The notes: generated by a model from the letters alone, not told the origin. Positions 36,389 to 46,040 are shown, counted from the first letter of the stretch. The stretch: DNA of 48,586 nt from Deltaproteobacteria bacterium (GCA_029261835.1 JAJDAO010000030.1:85308-133893); one strand, 5' to 3'. Made by a program: numbers and translations.

Positions 36389-37015
36389 CTAGCGAGAGTA
36401 GAGCTCGACGATCAACTGCTCATCGATGGGCAGCGTGATGTCCTCACGAACCGGCATCTGCTTGATCGTGCCCTGCATCGCTTCCTGATCGACTTCCAAC
36501 CACTGCGGAACGGCGCGGCCCTCGAGTGCATCCAGTGCGGCGCTGATTCGCTCTACCTTCTTGGAGGACTCGCGCAGACCGATCGTCCAACCGGGCTTCA
36601 CTCGAATCGACGGCGTCTTCACTTTCTTGCCATTGACGAGAAAGTGGCCGTGCTTGACCAACTGGCGCGCCTCTGCGCGCGAAGTGGCATAGCCCAGACG
36701 GAAGACTACGTTGTCGAGGCGCCGCTCCAGGAGAATCAGGAGATTCTCACCGGACCGTCCCTTGAGCGATGCCGCGCTGTCGAACGTCTGTCGGAACTGC
36801 TTCTCCAGCAAGCCGTACATCCGCTTGACCTTCTGCTTCTCGCGCAGCTGCACGCCATAGTCCGAGAAGCGAACTCGCCCCTGGCCATGCATGCCCGGCG
36901 GATAGGCACGTCGTTCCAGCGCGCACTTCTCGCTGAAACAGCGGTCTCCCTTCAGGAAGAGCTTGGCCCCTTCACGCCGGCACAGCCGACACACCGATCC
37001 TCGATATCGCGCCAT
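36389..37015 (-). CDS. rpsD: 30S ribosomal protein S4
   Basis: 208 residues. The N-terminus has the zinc-type cysteine set [10 protein letters not shown]...CFSEKC (four Cys), so this is the Zn-binding form of S4. The S4 RNA-binding domain has [20 protein letters not shown] (positions ~92-111) and [10 protein letters not shown]4 is a primary 16S rRNA binder and in some bacteria represses the alpha operon. It lies 44 bp upstream of rpoA. Confidence 0.98.
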   Translation of the reverse strand: MARYRGSVCRLCRREGAKLFLKGDRCFSEKCALERRAYPPGMHGQGRVRFSDYGVQLREKQKVKRMYGLLEKQFRQTFDSAASLKGRSGENLLILLERRLDNVVFRLGYATSRAEARQLVKHGHFLVNGKKVKTPSIRVKPGWTIGLRESSKKVERISAALDALEGRAVPQWLEVDQEAMQGTIKQMPVREDITLPIDEQLIVELYSR

Positions 37016-37028
37016 ATATTATCCCGGG

Positions 37029-37421
37029 CTACACGCGGCGCCGCTTGGGCGGCCGACAGCCATTGTGCGGGATGGGTGTGACATCCCGAATCATCGTGAT
37101 CTTCATCCCCGCGGCTTGAAGCGCACGCAGAGCAGATTCCCGCCCGGCTCCGGGCCCCTTGACGCAGACCCCGAGTGTACGGACGCCATGTTCCATGGCC
37201 TTCTTCGCACAATCCTCAGCCGCCATTTGGGCAGCGAAGGGCGTCGACTTGCGCGAGCCTTTGAAGCCCTGCTGCCCGGCACTGGCCCAGGCAATGGCGT
37301 CACCACCCACGTCGGTAATCGTGATGACTGTGTTGTTGAAGGTCGACTGAATGTGCGCGACACCCGTCTGAATATTCTTCTTGACCTTCTTCTTCCTAGC
37401 GGTCTTCTTGGCAGCAGCCAT
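37029..37421 (-). CDS. rpsK: 30S ribosomal protein S11
   Basis: 130 residues from the ATG at 37421 ([16 protein letters not shown]). Family blocks are [35 protein letters not shown] and the basic C-terminus [13 protein letters not shown]. An upstream in-frame extension to 37496 lies inside rpsM and is not used. S11 forms part of the small-subunit platform near the mRNA exit channel. It starts 10 bp after the rpsM stop. Confidence 0.98.
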   Translation of the reverse strand: MAAAKKTARKKKVKKNIQTGVAHIQSTFNNTVITITDVGGDAIAWASAGQQGFKGSRKSTPFAAQMAAEDCAKKAMEHGVRTLGVCVKGPGAGRESALRALQAAGMKITMIRDVTPIPHNGCRPPKRRRV

Positions 37422-37431
37422 TGGCTTTACT

Positions 37432-37812
37432 TCACTTTCTGGGGGCGAGCTTCTTGCCCGCGACTGTCTTCGCCGGGCCCTTACGGGTCCTGGCATTGGT
37501 ATGAGTGCGCTGACCCCGGACAGGCAAGCCGCGCCGATGGCGAAGACCGCGGTAGCAGCCGATGTCCATCAACATCTTGATGTTCTGACTGACTTCGCGT
37601 CTAAGATCACCTTCCACCTTGTACTCGCGTTCGATGATCTCGCGCAGCTTGATGACCTCGCTCTCGCTGAGCTGATCGGTCTTCGTGCCGTGCTCGACGC
37701 CGGCCTTCTTGCAGATATCAGAAGCCAGCGTTCGCCCAATCCCGTAGATGTAGGTCAGCGAGATCTCGATACGCTTGTTGCGGGGAAGATCCACGCCCGC
37801 GATTCGCGCCAT
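37432..37812 (-). CDS. rpsM: 30S ribosomal protein S13
   Basis: 126 residues beginning [20 protein letters not shown]. The conserved [11 protein letters not shown] helix-hairpin-helix region and the basic C-terminal tail [19 protein letters not shown] are both present. S13 sits in the small-subunit head and contacts L5 and P-site tRNA. It lies 83 bp after rpmJ, the widest gap in this part of the operon, in which I see no clear promoter. Confidence 0.98.
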   Translation of the reverse strand: MARIAGVDLPRNKRIEISLTYIYGIGRTLASDICKKAGVEHGTKTDQLSESEVIKLREIIEREYKVEGDLRREVSQNIKMLMDIGCYRGLRHRRGLPVRGQRTHTNARTRKGPAKTVAGKKLAPRK

Positions 37813-37895
37813 TCAACTCTCCTCTCTTGCCTCTCTCTTACCCGTGACGCCCGCTCGAACCCGGGCAGACAACGGCCAATGCATCACTGCGGCTC

Positions 37896-38009
37896 TCAGC
37901 CCTGCCTCTGCTTGTGTTTCGCGTTCTCGCAGATCACCCGAACAACTCCCTTGCGACGGATGATCCGGCACTTGTCACACATCTTTCGAACCGATGCTCG
38001 AACCTTCAT
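37896..38009 (-). CDS. rpmJ: 50S ribosomal protein L36
   Basis: A 37-residue protein beginning [20 protein letters not shown] and ending [12 protein letters not shown]. The CX2C...C...H zinc ribbon (CDKC, then C and H) marks the zinc-binding form. It lies between map and rpsM, its usual place, although infA, which normally sits between map and rpmJ, is absent: only 46 bp separate them. Confidence 0.97.
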   Translation of the reverse strand: MKVRASVRKMCDKCRIIRRKGVVRVICENAKHKQRQG

Positions 38010-38055
38010 TTCGATTCTCCGCTCACCCTCGAGTTCCCACCGCGCCACACCGGCC

Positions 38056-38844
38056 TCAATGAGAGCCATCAATCTTCGTCAGTACTTCCGGTCCATCCTC
38101 TGTGATCGCCACGGTGTGCTCGAAATGAGCTGACAACCGGCGATCCTCCGTGATCGCTGTCCACTCGTCATCCAGCATCTGCACCCGCTCGGTCCCCGCA
38201 TTCACCATCGGCTCGATCGCGAAGACCATTCCGCTTTGCAGGCGTGGTCCCCGGCCCGGCCGACCGTAATTCGGAACCTGCGGCGGCTCGTGCATCTGAC
38301 GCCCGATCCCGTGCCCGACGAACTGACGAACCACCGAGAAACCGTCCGCCTCCGCCCGCGCTTGCACCGCATGGCCGATGTCGGAGAGCCGTCGGCCGGG
38401 CACCATGACGGAGACGGCCTCATACAGCGCGTCGCGCGTCGTCTCGATGAGCCGTGCGGCCTCGCCCGAGACCTTCCCGATCGGGACGGTCACCGCCGAG
38501 TCGCCGTGAAACCCGTTGCAGTTCACTCCGAAATCCAGGCTAAGTATGTCACCCTCCCTCATCTCGCGCGACCCCGGGATTCCATGCACGATTTCCTCGT
38601 TGACCGACACGCAGAGTACCGCCGGGTACGGCGGCAACCCCCCGGGCGAGTAGCCCTTGAAGGATGAGTGGAGCCCCCGCTCCTGGATCTCCCTGCTCGC
38701 CAGCTCTTCGAGCTCGCTGCCGCTCACCCCTGGCTTGGCTATTTCTCGCAGCTTCAGCAGGATCTCCGCGACATGCCGCCCGGCCTCCCGCATCAGCTCG
38801 AACTCGCGCCGGCTCCTCACCGCGATCCGCTCGCCGTAGTTCAC
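38056..38844 (-). CDS. map: Methionine aminopeptidase type I
   Basis: 262-residue dinuclear metallopeptidase that removes N-terminal Met from nascent proteins. Metal ligands are visible in [16 protein letters not shown] (both Asp), [19 protein letters not shown] (His), FAIEPM (Glu) and the C-terminal [14 protein letters not shown] (Glu). It lacks the N-terminal zinc-finger extension. The ATG overlaps the adk stop as ATGA; the order secY-adk-map is standard. Confidence 0.97.
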   Translation of the reverse strand: MNYGERIAVRSRREFELMREAGRHVAEILLKLREIAKPGVSGSELEELASREIQERGLHSSFKGYSPGGLPPYPAVLCVSVNEEIVHGIPGSREMREGDILSLDFGVNCNGFHGDSAVTVPIGKVSGEAARLIETTRDALYEAVSVMVPGRRLSDIGHAVQARAEADGFSVVRQFVGHGIGRQMHEPPQVPNYGRPGRGPRLQSGMVFAIEPMVNAGTERVQMLDDEWTAITEDRRLSAHFEHTVAITEDGPEVLTKIDGSH

Positions 38845-39416
38845 GGCCCGGCCAGAGCTCCGATGGTCGCCTCTGATACCTCCTCGATTGTTCCCCGTCC
38901 GGGGACCTCCACCAGGAGGCCCCGCTTTTCGTAGTGCGCGAGCAGCGGTGCGGTCATATCGTCATAGACCCGCATTCGCTCTCGAATCGTCTCTTCGTTG
39001 TCGTCCGCCCGCCCCTCGATCTCCGCTCGCTTCAGCAACCGCTGCACGACCTCTTCGCTGTCGACTGTGAATGCCAGACAACAGTCCAGTCCGCTGCCGA
39101 TCCGCGCCAGCACACCCTCCAGCGCCTCGGCCTGGGCCAATGTGCGCGGAAATCCGTCGAGGATGAAGCCCTTCCCTGCGTCCTCCTCGGCGAGACGCTC
39201 CCCAGCGATCGCGATCACGATTTCGTCGCTCACCAGCTTGCCGGCCTCCATCACGGCCTTCGCCTCGAGTCCCACTGGCGTCTCCGCAACAACCGCAGCG
39301 CGCAGCATGTCGCCCGTCGAGATGTGCGGTATCCCCAGCTTGTCGGCCAGCAATGCCGCCTGAGTGCCCTTCCCCGCGCCCGGGGCTCCGAGCAACATGA
39401 TCCTCGTATGCGTCAT
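38841..39416 (-). CDS. adk: Adenylate kinase, short-lid form
   Basis: Interconverts ATP + AMP and 2 ADP. 191 residues. P-loop GAPGAGKGTQAALLAD, AMP-binding HISTGDMLRAA, and LDGFPRTLAQAEAL are present. After LLKRAEIEGRADDNEETIRERM the long lid insertion (with or without zinc cysteines) of the usual ~215-residue enzyme is missing, so this is the short variant. It overlaps secY and map by ATGA junctions on either side. Confidence 0.97.
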   Translation of the reverse strand: MTHTRIMLLGAPGAGKGTQAALLADKLGIPHISTGDMLRAAVVAETPVGLEAKAVMEAGKLVSDEIVIAIAGERLAEEDAGKGFILDGFPRTLAQAEALEGVLARIGSGLDCCLAFTVDSEEVVQRLLKRAEIEGRADDNEETIRERMRVYDDMTAPLLAHYEKRGLLVEVPGRGTIEEVSEATIGALAGP

Positions 39417-40723
39417 CGCCCCAGCCGCCCGCGAATGCGTCCGCCCTTGACGAAGCCTTCGTAGTGTCTCGAGACCATGTGCGCCTCGATCTGCCCAACC
39501 GTGTCAAGTGAAACCCCGACCACGATCAAGAGCGCCGTACCTCCGAAATAGAACGGCACGCTCATGCGTGACGACAGGATGACGGGCAGTACGCAGATGG
39601 CCGAGACGTAGACCGCACCGACGAGAGTGATGCGGCTCAATACCCTATCGATGTACTCCGCCGTGTTCTTACCCGGCCGAACGCCCGGGATGTACCCTCC
39701 GGAGCGCTTGATGTTCTCTGAGACATCCACCGGGTTGATGATGATCGCGGTATAGAAGTAACAGAAGAAGATGATCAGCACGACGTAGATCACATTGTAC
39801 GTCCAATCGCCTGGGTTGAGGAAGCGATCGATGAAGCTCTGGACCACTGGATTGTCGCTGAACTGCCGAATCGTCAGTGGAAACATCAGCAGAGACGACG
39901 CGAAGATCGGCGGAATCACGCCGGCGGAGTTCACGCGCAGCGGGAAATAGCTCATTCCGCCCTGGGCGACGCGTCTTCCCACTACACGCCTCGCGTGCTG
40001 AATCGGAATACGTCTCTGCCCGCGCTCGACGAAGACCACGCCACCGACCACCACCAGAGAGAAGAGCAAGAGCAGAATGACCTCGAGCGGCGTGAACTGA
40101 TCTGTCCGAACCATATCGGCCAGTTGAGAGAGACCCGACGGAATACCGACGATGATCCCGGAGAATATGATCAGGGAGATCCCGTTGCCAATACCCCGCT
40201 CGGTCACCTGCTCACCGAGCCACATGATGAACGCCGTGCCGGAAGTCAGCGTGATCATGGTCGTGATTCGGAAGGCCCAGCCCGGATTCAGCACGGCCCC
40301 CTCGCCGAACTGCCCGTTCTCCAGCGCGACGGCCATCAGTGCGCTCTGAAACAGGGCCAAGACGATCGTCGCATAGCGCGACCACTGGTTGATCTTCTTC
40401 TGCCCCTGTTCGCCTTCCTTCTTCAGTGCCTCCAACGCCGGAATCACCACCGTCAGCAACTGAAAGATGATCGTTGCGCTGATGTACGGCATGATGCCGA
40501 GCGCGAAGATGGAGAGCTGCTCCATCGCACCGCCCGAAAAAAGGTTGAAGAGACCAAATACGGTCCCCTGCATCTGACTGAAGAAATCGCGAATCACGTC
40601 GGCGTTGATTCCGGGTGTAACGACGACACAGCCAACGCGATAGACGGCCAGCATCCCGAACGTGAAGAGAATTCGCTGTCGAAGTTCCGCGATTCTCCAG
40701 ATATTCTGGATGCCGCCGATCAT
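39413..40723 (-). CDS. secY: Preprotein translocase subunit SecY
   Basis: 436-residue inner-membrane channel with ten transmembrane helices. It forms the SecYEG pore for secreted and membrane proteins. Recognisable blocks are NIWRIAELRQRILFTF at the N-terminus, SIFALGIMPYISATIIFQLL in helix 2, GIGNGISLIIFSGI, and the C-terminal signature DTVGQIEAHMVSRHYEGF. It overlaps rplO by 4 bp and adk by 4 bp. Typical length. Confidence 0.98.
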   Translation of the reverse strand: MIGGIQNIWRIAELRQRILFTFGMLAVYRVGCVVVTPGINADVIRDFFSQMQGTVFGLFNLFSGGAMEQLSIFALGIMPYISATIIFQLLTVVIPALEALKKEGEQGQKKINQWSRYATIVLALFQSALMAVALENGQFGEGAVLNPGWAFRITTMITLTSGTAFIMWLGEQVTERGIGNGISLIIFSGIIVGIPSGLSQLADMVRTDQFTPLEVILLLLFSLVVVGGVVFVERGQRRIPIQHARRVVGRRVAQGGMSYFPLRVNSAGVIPPIFASSLLMFPLTIRQFSDNPVVQSFIDRFLNPGDWTYNVIYVVLIIFFCYFYTAIIINPVDVSENIKRSGGYIPGVRPGKNTAEYIDRVLSRITLVGAVYVSAICVLPVILSSRMSVPFYFGGTALLIVVGVSLDTVGQIEAHMVSRHYEGFVKGGRIRGRLGR

Positions 40724-41160
40724 CCGATCAGCTCCACCGTTCCACCGGCCGCCTCTACCTTTGCCCGCGCACTGGCGCTGACACGATGTAGCTTGACCGT
40801 CAGGCTCTTCGGCGTCTCGCCACCACCCAACAGCTTGACGGGAGCGCCGCTGCCCCGCACCAGTCCCTGTCGCACGAGCGCTTCGACATCCACGTTTGCG
40901 CCATCACCGAAGGCCGCCAAGTCCCCGACATTCACGATCTCGACTTCCTTGCGGAAGCGATTCTTGAAGCCACGCTTCGGAACCCGCTGCAACAGCGGCA
41001 TCTGGCCGCCCTCGAACCACGCCTTGATCTTCTGACCGGAGCGGGTGCCCTGTCCCTTGACGCCTGTGCCAGAGCTCTGGCCGCGCCCCGAGCCGGGACC
41101 TCGCCCCACCCGTCTGCGACGATGTCGCGCACCGGGACGCGGAGTCAGCCGATCCAACAT
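40720..41160 (-). CDS. rplO: 50S ribosomal protein L15
   Basis: 146 residues from the ATG at 41160 (MLDRLTPRPGARH). The Gly/Arg-rich N-terminus (RRRVGRGPGSGRGQSSGTG, GVKGQ) is characteristic of L15, as are FEGGQMPLLQRVPKRGF and ASARAKVEAAGGTVELI. The frame is open to 41205 but that part lies in rpmD. L15 is a late-assembly large-subunit protein. Confidence 0.98.
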   Translation of the reverse strand: MLDRLTPRPGARHRRRRVGRGPGSGRGQSSGTGVKGQGTRSGQKIKAWFEGGQMPLLQRVPKRGFKNRFRKEVEIVNVGDLAAFGDGANVDVEALVRQGLVRGSGAPVKLLGGGETPKSLTVKLHRVSASARAKVEAAGGTVELIG

Positions 41161-41164
41161 GGTA

Positions 41165-41353
41165 CTAATCCTCCACCACCACGACGAGGTGCCTGACCTT
41201 CGCAATCATGCCTCGAACCGCCGGTGTGTCCTCCAGCTCGACCACCTGATGCAGTCGCCGCAGTCCCAGTCCGCGAAGGGTCGCCCGCTGTCGGCGGTTG
41301 TAGCCGATGGCGCTCTTCACCTGCTTGACTCTGACCTTTCCTGCCACACTCAC
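41165..41353 (-). CDS. rpmD: 50S ribosomal protein L30
   Basis: 62 residues, [20 protein letters not shown] then [19 protein letters not shown] and [11 protein letters not shown], all typical for bacterial L30. The GTG at 41353 overlaps the rpsE stop as GTGA; another GTG two codons on is possible. It is placed between rpsE and rplO as usual. Confidence 0.96.
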   Translation of the reverse strand: MSVAGKVRVKQVKSAIGYNRRQRATLRGLGLRRLHQVVELEDTPAVRGMIAKVRHLVVVVED

Positions 41354-41856
41354 GTCAGCGTCCGTCCGAGCTGAGCAAGTCGCTCTTCGGGATCATGAAG
41401 CTGCTGCAACCCTTCCATTACCGCGTTCACCACATTCCGGGGATTGTTCGTCCCGAGAGTCTTCGTCAGGATATCGTGCACTCCGGCCGACTCGACGACT
41501 GCACGAACCGGCCCACCTGCAATCACGCCAGTACCGGACGACGCAGGCTTGAGCAAGACACGACCGGCACCAGCCCGCCCTATCACTTCGTGTGGAAGCG
41601 TTCCCTCGACCAGAGGAACCCTGATCAACGACTTCCTCGCCTTCTCCACGCCCTTACGAATCGCTTCCGGCACCTCGCCCGCCTTGCCGAGACCGACACC
41701 GACGACACCGTCGCCGTTTCCGACCACGACCAGAGCGCTGAAGCTGAACCGGCGACCACCCTTCACGACCTTGGCCACGCGGTTGATGTGAACCACCCGA
41801 TCGTTGAGCTCGTAGTCGTTCGGGTTGATGCGCGATGATTTGATCAACTTCGACAT
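41350..41856 (-). CDS. rpsE: 30S ribosomal protein S5
   Basis: 168 residues. The N-terminal double-stranded RNA-binding-like domain reads [21 protein letters not shown], followed by [21 protein letters not shown] and the loop [22 protein letters not shown] (positions ~100-121). S5 contributes to decoding fidelity. It lies 1 bp after the rplR stop. Confidence 0.98.
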   Translation of the reverse strand: MSKLIKSSRINPNDYELNDRVVHINRVAKVVKGGRRFSFSALVVVGNGDGVVGVGLGKAGEVPEAIRKGVEKARKSLIRVPLVEGTLPHEVIGRAGAGRVLLKPASSGTGVIAGGPVRAVVESAGVHDILTKTLGTNNPRNVVNAVMEGLQQLHDPEERLAQLGRTLT

Positions 41857-41857
41857 G

Positions 41858-42220
41858 TCAGAACTGAAGCCCCGCTTCCCGGGCGGCCTCTCCCAGGGCC
41901 TTCACGCGCCCGTGATAGAGGAATCCATTCCGGTTGAATACCACCTTCTCGATGTTCTTTTCTCTGGCGAGTTCCGCCAGCGCCACGCCTACCTTCTTGG
42001 CGGCCTCGATATTGCCCGTAGGCCCGCCACTCACGACACTCCGGCTCGACACCGAGCCGACGGTGCGTCCGCTCGTAGGATCGACGAGCTGCGCATAGAT
42101 GTGCTTTGAACTCCGGAAGACCGTTACCATCACCCGGTCGACGCGGCCGAGAGCGTTTCGCGACCGGGAGCGGCGCGCTCGCCACTTCCGGTGCTTCTCG
42201 TCGATATCCTTCATACTCAT
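41858..42220 (-). CDS. rplR: 50S ribosomal protein L18
   Basis: 120 residues from the ATG at 42220 ([12 protein letters not shown]), which has GAGG 6 nt upstream; a GTG at 42232 that overlaps the rplF stop (GTGA) is the alternative. L18 blocks are [35 protein letters not shown] and the C-terminal [24 protein letters not shown] (last ~25 residues). L18 binds 5S rRNA together with L5. Confidence 0.97.
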   Translation of the reverse strand: MSMKDIDEKHRKWRARRSRSRNALGRVDRVMVTVFRSSKHIYAQLVDPTSGRTVGSVSSRSVVSGGPTGNIEAAKKVGVALAELAREKNIEKVVFNRNGFLYHGRVKALGEAAREAGLQF

Positions 42221-42228
42221 CGCATTCC

Positions 42229-42768
42229 TCACACGGCCCCGGTCTTGCCAACCTTGCGACGGATCCGCTCACCGGCGTAGCGGATGCCTTTGCCCTTGTA
42301 CGGCTCTGGCGGACGGTGCCCTCGGATGTCCGCGGCGAACTGCCCAACGGCCTGCTTGTCGATCCCCTCGACCTTCAGCTTCGTATTCCCGTCCATCGTC
42401 ACCGAGAGGCCCTCGGGAACTTTCATCTCCACCGGGTGCGAGAAACCGAGAGTCAAGATCAGCGTGCCACCCTTCAGCTCTGCGCGGTAGCCGACACCTT
42501 CGATCTCGAGCCCCTTCGAGAATCCCTCGGTCACCCCCGCCACCATGTTGTTGGCAAGCGCGCGCGCCAATCCGTGCAAAGCTCGGTTTTCCTTCGTGTC
42601 ATCCGGTCGGCTGAAGACAACGCACTCGTCCTCTACGGCCGCAGAGATGCTCGCCGGCACCGCACCGCTGAGTGATCCCTTCGGTCCCTTCACGGCGATC
42701 TGGCCGTCACCGATGCTGACCGTCACGCCGCTCGGAATCCGCACGGGTTGCTTGCCAATACGAGACAT
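42229..42768 (-). CDS. rplF: 50S ribosomal protein L6
   Basis: 179 residues beginning MSRIGKQPVRIPSGVTVSI. The two repeated alpha/beta domains are followed by the C-terminal signature RPPEPYKGKGIRYAGERIRR. It lies near the factor-binding site of the large subunit. It starts 2 bp after the rpsH stop. Confidence 0.98.
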   Translation of the reverse strand: MSRIGKQPVRIPSGVTVSIGDGQIAVKGPKGSLSGAVPASISAAVEDECVVFSRPDDTKENRALHGLARALANNMVAGVTEGFSKGLEIEGVGYRAELKGGTLILTLGFSHPVEMKVPEGLSVTMDGNTKLKVEGIDKQAVGQFAADIRGHRPPEPYKGKGIRYAGERIRRKVGKTGAV

Positions 42769-42770
42769 CT

Positions 42771-43166
42771 CTACCAGACCTCGCAGATCACTTCGCCACC
42801 CAGACGCTGTGCTCGGGCATCACGGTCACACATCACGCCCTTCGAAGTCGACAGGACTGCCATTCCCAGGCCGTTGCGAACCTTCGGAACCTCGGCAGCA
42901 CCCACGTAGACTCTTCGCCCCGGCTTGCTCACCCTTCGAATACCGTCCAACAGCAGCTGCCCATCGCCGTCGTAGCGGAGATTCAACACGAGAGTCGGCT
43001 TCGCGCCGGCGTCCTCCGTCTCGACCTCTCCAATGAAGCCTTCGTCACTCAAGACGCGAGCTATGGCGGTCTTGAGCTTCGAGGCGGGACAGCGGGTCTG
43101 GGCGTGCCTCACCCGTCCCGCGTTCCTGATCCTCGTAAGCATGTCAGCGACCGGATCGGTCATCAT
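42771..43166 (-). CDS. rpsH: 30S ribosomal protein S8
   Basis: 131 residues beginning MMTDPVADMLTRIRNAGRV. The C-terminal motif NGLGMAVLSTSKGVMCDRDA contains the conserved 16S-binding STSKGVM stretch. Two adjacent ATG codons (43166 and 43163) are possible starts; GAGGG about 9 nt upstream suits the first. It follows rplE by 12 bp, where rpsN (S14) would normally sit. Confidence 0.98.
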   Translation of the reverse strand: MMTDPVADMLTRIRNAGRVRHAQTRCPASKLKTAIARVLSDEGFIGEVETEDAGAKPTLVLNLRYDGDGQLLLDGIRRVSKPGRRVYVGAAEVPKVRNGLGMAVLSTSKGVMCDRDARAQRLGGEVICEVW

Positions 43167-43178
43167 GATTTGGGTCCC

Positions 43179-43721
43179 TCACGTGCGAAAAGGCACTCCA
43201 AGCTCCGTCAAGAGCGCCCTGCCTTCAGCGTCAGTCTTCGCGGTCGTCACCATCGTCACGTTCATGCCAGTGACCCGCTCTACCTTGTCGTAGTCCACCT
43301 CGGGAAAGATCGTCTGATCACGAACACCCAGCGTGTAGTTTCCCCGACCATCGAATGCTCTTGTCGACACGCCCGAAAAGTCCCGGACTCGCGGCAGCGC
43401 GACATTCAGAAGCCGCTCGATGAACTCCCACTTGCGGGCACCACGAAGCGTGACGGTTGCCCCAATGGCCTGCCCCTCGCGCAACCTGAAATTCGAAACG
43501 CTCTTCTTAGCACGACGCATGGAGGGCTTCTGGCCCGTGATCACGGCGAGCTCCTCCATCGCCGTCTCGAGCAGCTTCGGGTTGCTCGTCGCTTCGCCCA
43601 AGCCGACGTTCACGACGACCTTGTCCAACGTCGGAACCTCATGCACGTTCGAGTACCCGAACTGCTCTCTGAGCTTCGGGACGATTTCTTCCCTGTATTG
43701 CTTCAACAATCGCGGGGGCAT
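43179..43721 (-). CDS. rplE: 50S ribosomal protein L5
   Basis: 180 residues. Conserved blocks include [59 protein letters not shown] and [21 protein letters not shown]5 binds 5S rRNA and contacts the small-subunit head. Its ATG directly follows the rplN stop codon with no gap (TAAATG), so rplX (L24), which normally separates them, is absent here. Confidence 0.98.
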   Translation of the reverse strand: MPPRLLKQYREEIVPKLREQFGYSNVHEVPTLDKVVVNVGLGEATSNPKLLETAMEELAVITGQKPSMRRAKKSVSNFRLREGQAIGATVTLRGARKWEFIERLLNVALPRVRDFSGVSTRAFDGRGNYTLGVRDQTIFPEVDYDKVERVTGMNVTMVTTAKTDAEGRALLTELGVPFRT

Positions 43722-44090
43722 TTACAGCACCTCCGGTGCCAGGGAGACGATGCGCATGAAGCCACGCCCTCGCAGCTCACGCGCCACGGGGCCGAAGATT
43801 CGAGTTCCCACGACTTCTTTGTCGTTGCCAATCAACACAGCGGCATTCTCGTCAAAGACGATGTGCGATCCGTCCGCCCGTCCGATCGCTCTCTTCGTCC
43901 TCACGATCACCGCTCGCCGCACCTCGCCCTTCTTCACGCGGCCGTTCGGGATCGCCTCCTTCACCGTGACCACGACGATATCGCCGACCGAGGCGAACCG
44001 TCGCCTCGACCCACCGAGGACTCGAATGCACTTGAGTCTTCGTGCGCCCGAGTTGTCGGCTACTTGGAGTGTCGACTCAGCCTGAATCAT
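43722..44090 (-). CDS. rplN: 50S ribosomal protein L14
   Basis: 122 residues, the standard size, from the ATG at 44090 ([20 protein letters not shown]). [20 protein letters not shown] and the C-terminal [20 protein letters not shown] are L14 signatures. The frame is open to 44144 but that part reads into the rpsQ end. L14 sits at the subunit interface. Confidence 0.98.
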   Translation of the reverse strand: MIQAESTLQVADNSGARRLKCIRVLGGSRRRFASVGDIVVVTVKEAIPNGRVKKGEVRRAVIVRTKRAIGRADGSHIVFDENAAVLIGNDKEVVGTRIFGPVARELRGRGFMRIVSLAPEVL

Positions 44091-44101
44091 CTCCGCCTCC
44101 G

Positions 44102-44365
44102 CTAGCCCCCCGTCGCCTTCGCGACCGTCTCCTGCACCTTCCAACGTTTGCGCTTGGAGAGCGGACGGTGCTCGATGATTCGGACACTATCGCCCAGCTT
44201 ACAGTCGTTGTTCTCGTCATGCGCCATGAAGCGTGAGTAGCGACGGATGTACTTCTTGTAACGCGGATCCTGAACCAGACGCTCCACGCGCACGACAACG
44301 GTCTTGTCCATCTTGTCGCTAACCACGGTTCCGACCATGCTTCTCCGGTTTCCTCGCTGGTTCAC
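44102..44365 (-). CDS. rpsQ: 30S ribosomal protein S17
   Basis: 87 residues with the OB-fold blocks [20 protein letters not shown] and [15 protein letters not shown]. The GTG at 44365 overlaps the rpmC stop (GTGA) and has GAGG 7 nt upstream; the ATG at 44338 with GGAG is an alternative that would shorten the N-terminus by nine residues. The longer form matches the family N-terminus (RNRR before MVG) better. Confidence 0.97.
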   Translation of the reverse strand: MNQRGNRRSMVGTVVSDKMDKTVVVRVERLVQDPRYKKYIRRYSRFMAHDENNDCKLGDSVRIIEHRPLSKRKRWKVQETVAKATGG

Positions 44366-44559
44366 TTCGTCGCCTCACGCTTCTCGAGTATCACGGTCTC
44401 CACTCGAGCAATATCTCGGCGCAACCTATTCAGCTTCGCCGTATCCTCGAGTTGACCCGTTGCGTGTTTCACTCGTGCATTGAAGAGCTCGTCGCGGGAC
44501 TCCCGCACCTTCTGCTCCAGCTCCTGCAACGCCAGTTCCCGCAACTCGGTTGCCTTCAT
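44362..44559 (-). CDS. rpmC: 50S ribosomal protein L29
   Basis: 65 residues in two helices, MKATELRELALQELEQKVRE then LFNARVKHATGQLEDTAKLN and RRDIARVETVILEKR. This is typical of L29, which lies at the exit tunnel and helps dock SRP and trigger factor. It starts 2 bp after the rplP stop. Confidence 0.97.
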   Translation of the reverse strand: MKATELRELALQELEQKVRESRDELFNARVKHATGQLEDTAKLNRLRRDIARVETVILEKREATK

Positions 44560-44561
44560 TT

Positions 44562-44972
44562 CTACTCCTCGCGGATCACGAAGCGCGTGGGAATCGGCAG
44601 CTTGTGTGCCGCGAGACGCAGCGCCTCCCGAGCGACCGTGAGAGTCACACCTTCCATCTCATAGAGCATCCGACCGCGCCTCACAGGAGCAACCCATTCT
44701 TCAGGGTTACCTTTCCCCTTACCCATCCGCGTCTCCGCCGGCTTCTTGCTGACTGGCTTGTCCGGGAAGAGCCTGATCCAGATCTTTCCGCCACGCTTGA
44801 TGTGCCTCGTCATGGCAACTCGCGCGGCCTCGATCTGCCGTGCCGTAATGAATCCAGTCCCGAGCGCCTGCAAGCCATAGTCGCCAAAGGCAACTGTGTT
44901 GCCCCGCTGCGCCTTGCCCCGCAGTCGGCCCTTCTGGACCTTTCGATGTTTGACCTTCCTAGGCTGCAGCAT
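44562..44972 (-). CDS. rplP: 50S ribosomal protein L16
   Basis: 136 residues beginning [19 protein letters not shown]. Conserved blocks are [40 protein letters not shown] and [21 protein letters not shown]16 helps position A-site tRNA. It lies 17 bp after rpsC. Confidence 0.98.
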   Translation of the reverse strand: MLQPRKVKHRKVQKGRLRGKAQRGNTVAFGDYGLQALGTGFITARQIEAARVAMTRHIKRGGKIWIRLFPDKPVSKKPAETRMGKGKGNPEEWVAPVRRGRMLYEMEGVTLTVAREALRLAAHKLPIPTRFVIREE

Positions 44973-44989
44973 CGCCCCCTACCTCGTGT

Positions 44990-45670
44990 CTACCTGGCGT
45001 GCTCGCTCGGCGCTTCGTGGCTGAGCGTTGCTGTGCGAAGTTCCTTGTCTCCGACTTCACCCTTGAAGATCCAGCACTTGATCCCCACGATCCCGTATGT
45101 CGTCTTCGCTTCGGCCATGCCGTATTCGATCTCGGCGCGCAGGGTGTGCAACGGAACGCGGCCGTCTCGATACCATTCCCGACGTCCCATCTCAGCACCA
45201 CCCAGCCGCCCGGAACACTGGATCCGGATGCCTTCAGCACCAAACTTCATCGTGGAGATCATGGCCTTCTTCATCGCTCGCCGAAACGCGACCCGGCGCT
45301 CGAGCTGCAGTGCGATGTTCTCAGCCACGAGCTGCGCATCGAGTTCGGCCTTCCTGATTTCCCGGATGTTGATGAAGATGTCCCGTGAGGTGAAGTTCTT
45401 CAGCTCCTTGCGAAGCACATCGACCTCTGCGCCCCGCTTTCCGATCAGAATCCCCGGACGTGCAGTGTGGATGTTCACCACCATCTTATCCCCGGTCCGC
45501 TCGATGACGACCTTCGAGATGCCGGCGTGATACAGCTTCTTCTTGATGAACTTCCGAACTGCGATGTCTTCATGCAGTTGCTCGGCGTAATGCCTGTCGG
45601 CGTACCAGTTGGACTGCCAACCGTACAGGGTGCCTACCCTGAAGCCGTAGGGATGGACCTTTTGACCCAC
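44990..45670 (-). CDS. rpsC: 30S ribosomal protein S3
   Basis: 226 residues beginning [20 protein letters not shown]. The KH domain carries [20 protein letters not shown] (GxxG loop IGKRG). The C-terminal domain has [39 protein letters not shown] and [19 protein letters not shown]3 lines the mRNA entry channel and has helicase-like function. It is 21 bp after rplV. Confidence 0.98.
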   Translation of the reverse strand: MGQKVHPYGFRVGTLYGWQSNWYADRHYAEQLHEDIAVRKFIKKKLYHAGISKVVIERTGDKMVVNIHTARPGILIGKRGAEVDVLRKELKNFTSRDIFINIREIRKAELDAQLVAENIALQLERRVAFRRAMKKAMISTMKFGAEGIRIQCSGRLGGAEMGRREWYRDGRVPLHTLRAEIEYGMAEAKTTYGIVGIKCWIFKGEVGDKELRTATLSHEAPSEHAR

Positions 45671-45691
45671 GTCCTCTCCTCGATCCTCTCG

Positions 45692-46039
45692 CTAACGCTC
45701 GGCGAGAACCACGGTGATATGACTGGCGCGCTTCTGAATCCAGTTCGCCCGGCCCTGAGCACGGGGACGAATACGCCAGAGACTCGCGGCCTCGTCCACT
45801 GTGATCTTTCTCACCACCAGATTGTCGATCTCGATACCCGCTTCATGGGTGTCATTCTTATCCTCTGCGTTGGCGACCGCTGAACGCACCAGCTTCGAAA
45901 TGGGTGCCGCCACGCGCTTCTGCGATAGGCCGAGGATGTTGAGCGCGTCCTCGACCGCCTTGCCCCGGATCTGATCCGCCACGAGCCGCGCCTTCTGGGG
46001 ACTCACGCGGTATCCCTTGAGCGATGCCGTGACCTCCAT
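45692..46039 (-). CDS. rplV: 50S ribosomal protein L22
   Basis: 115 residues: GYRVSPQKARLVADQIRGK near the N-terminus, LKGYRVSP preceding it, and the tunnel-lining hairpin region RIRPRAQGRANWIQKRASHI near the C-terminus. Typical L22. It starts 1 bp after the rpsS stop. Confidence 0.98.
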   Translation of the reverse strand: MEVTASLKGYRVSPQKARLVADQIRGKAVEDALNILGLSQKRVAAPISKLVRSAVANAEDKNDTHEAGIEIDNLVVRKITVDEAASLWRIRPRAQGRANWIQKRASHITVVLAER

Positions 46040-46040
46040 C

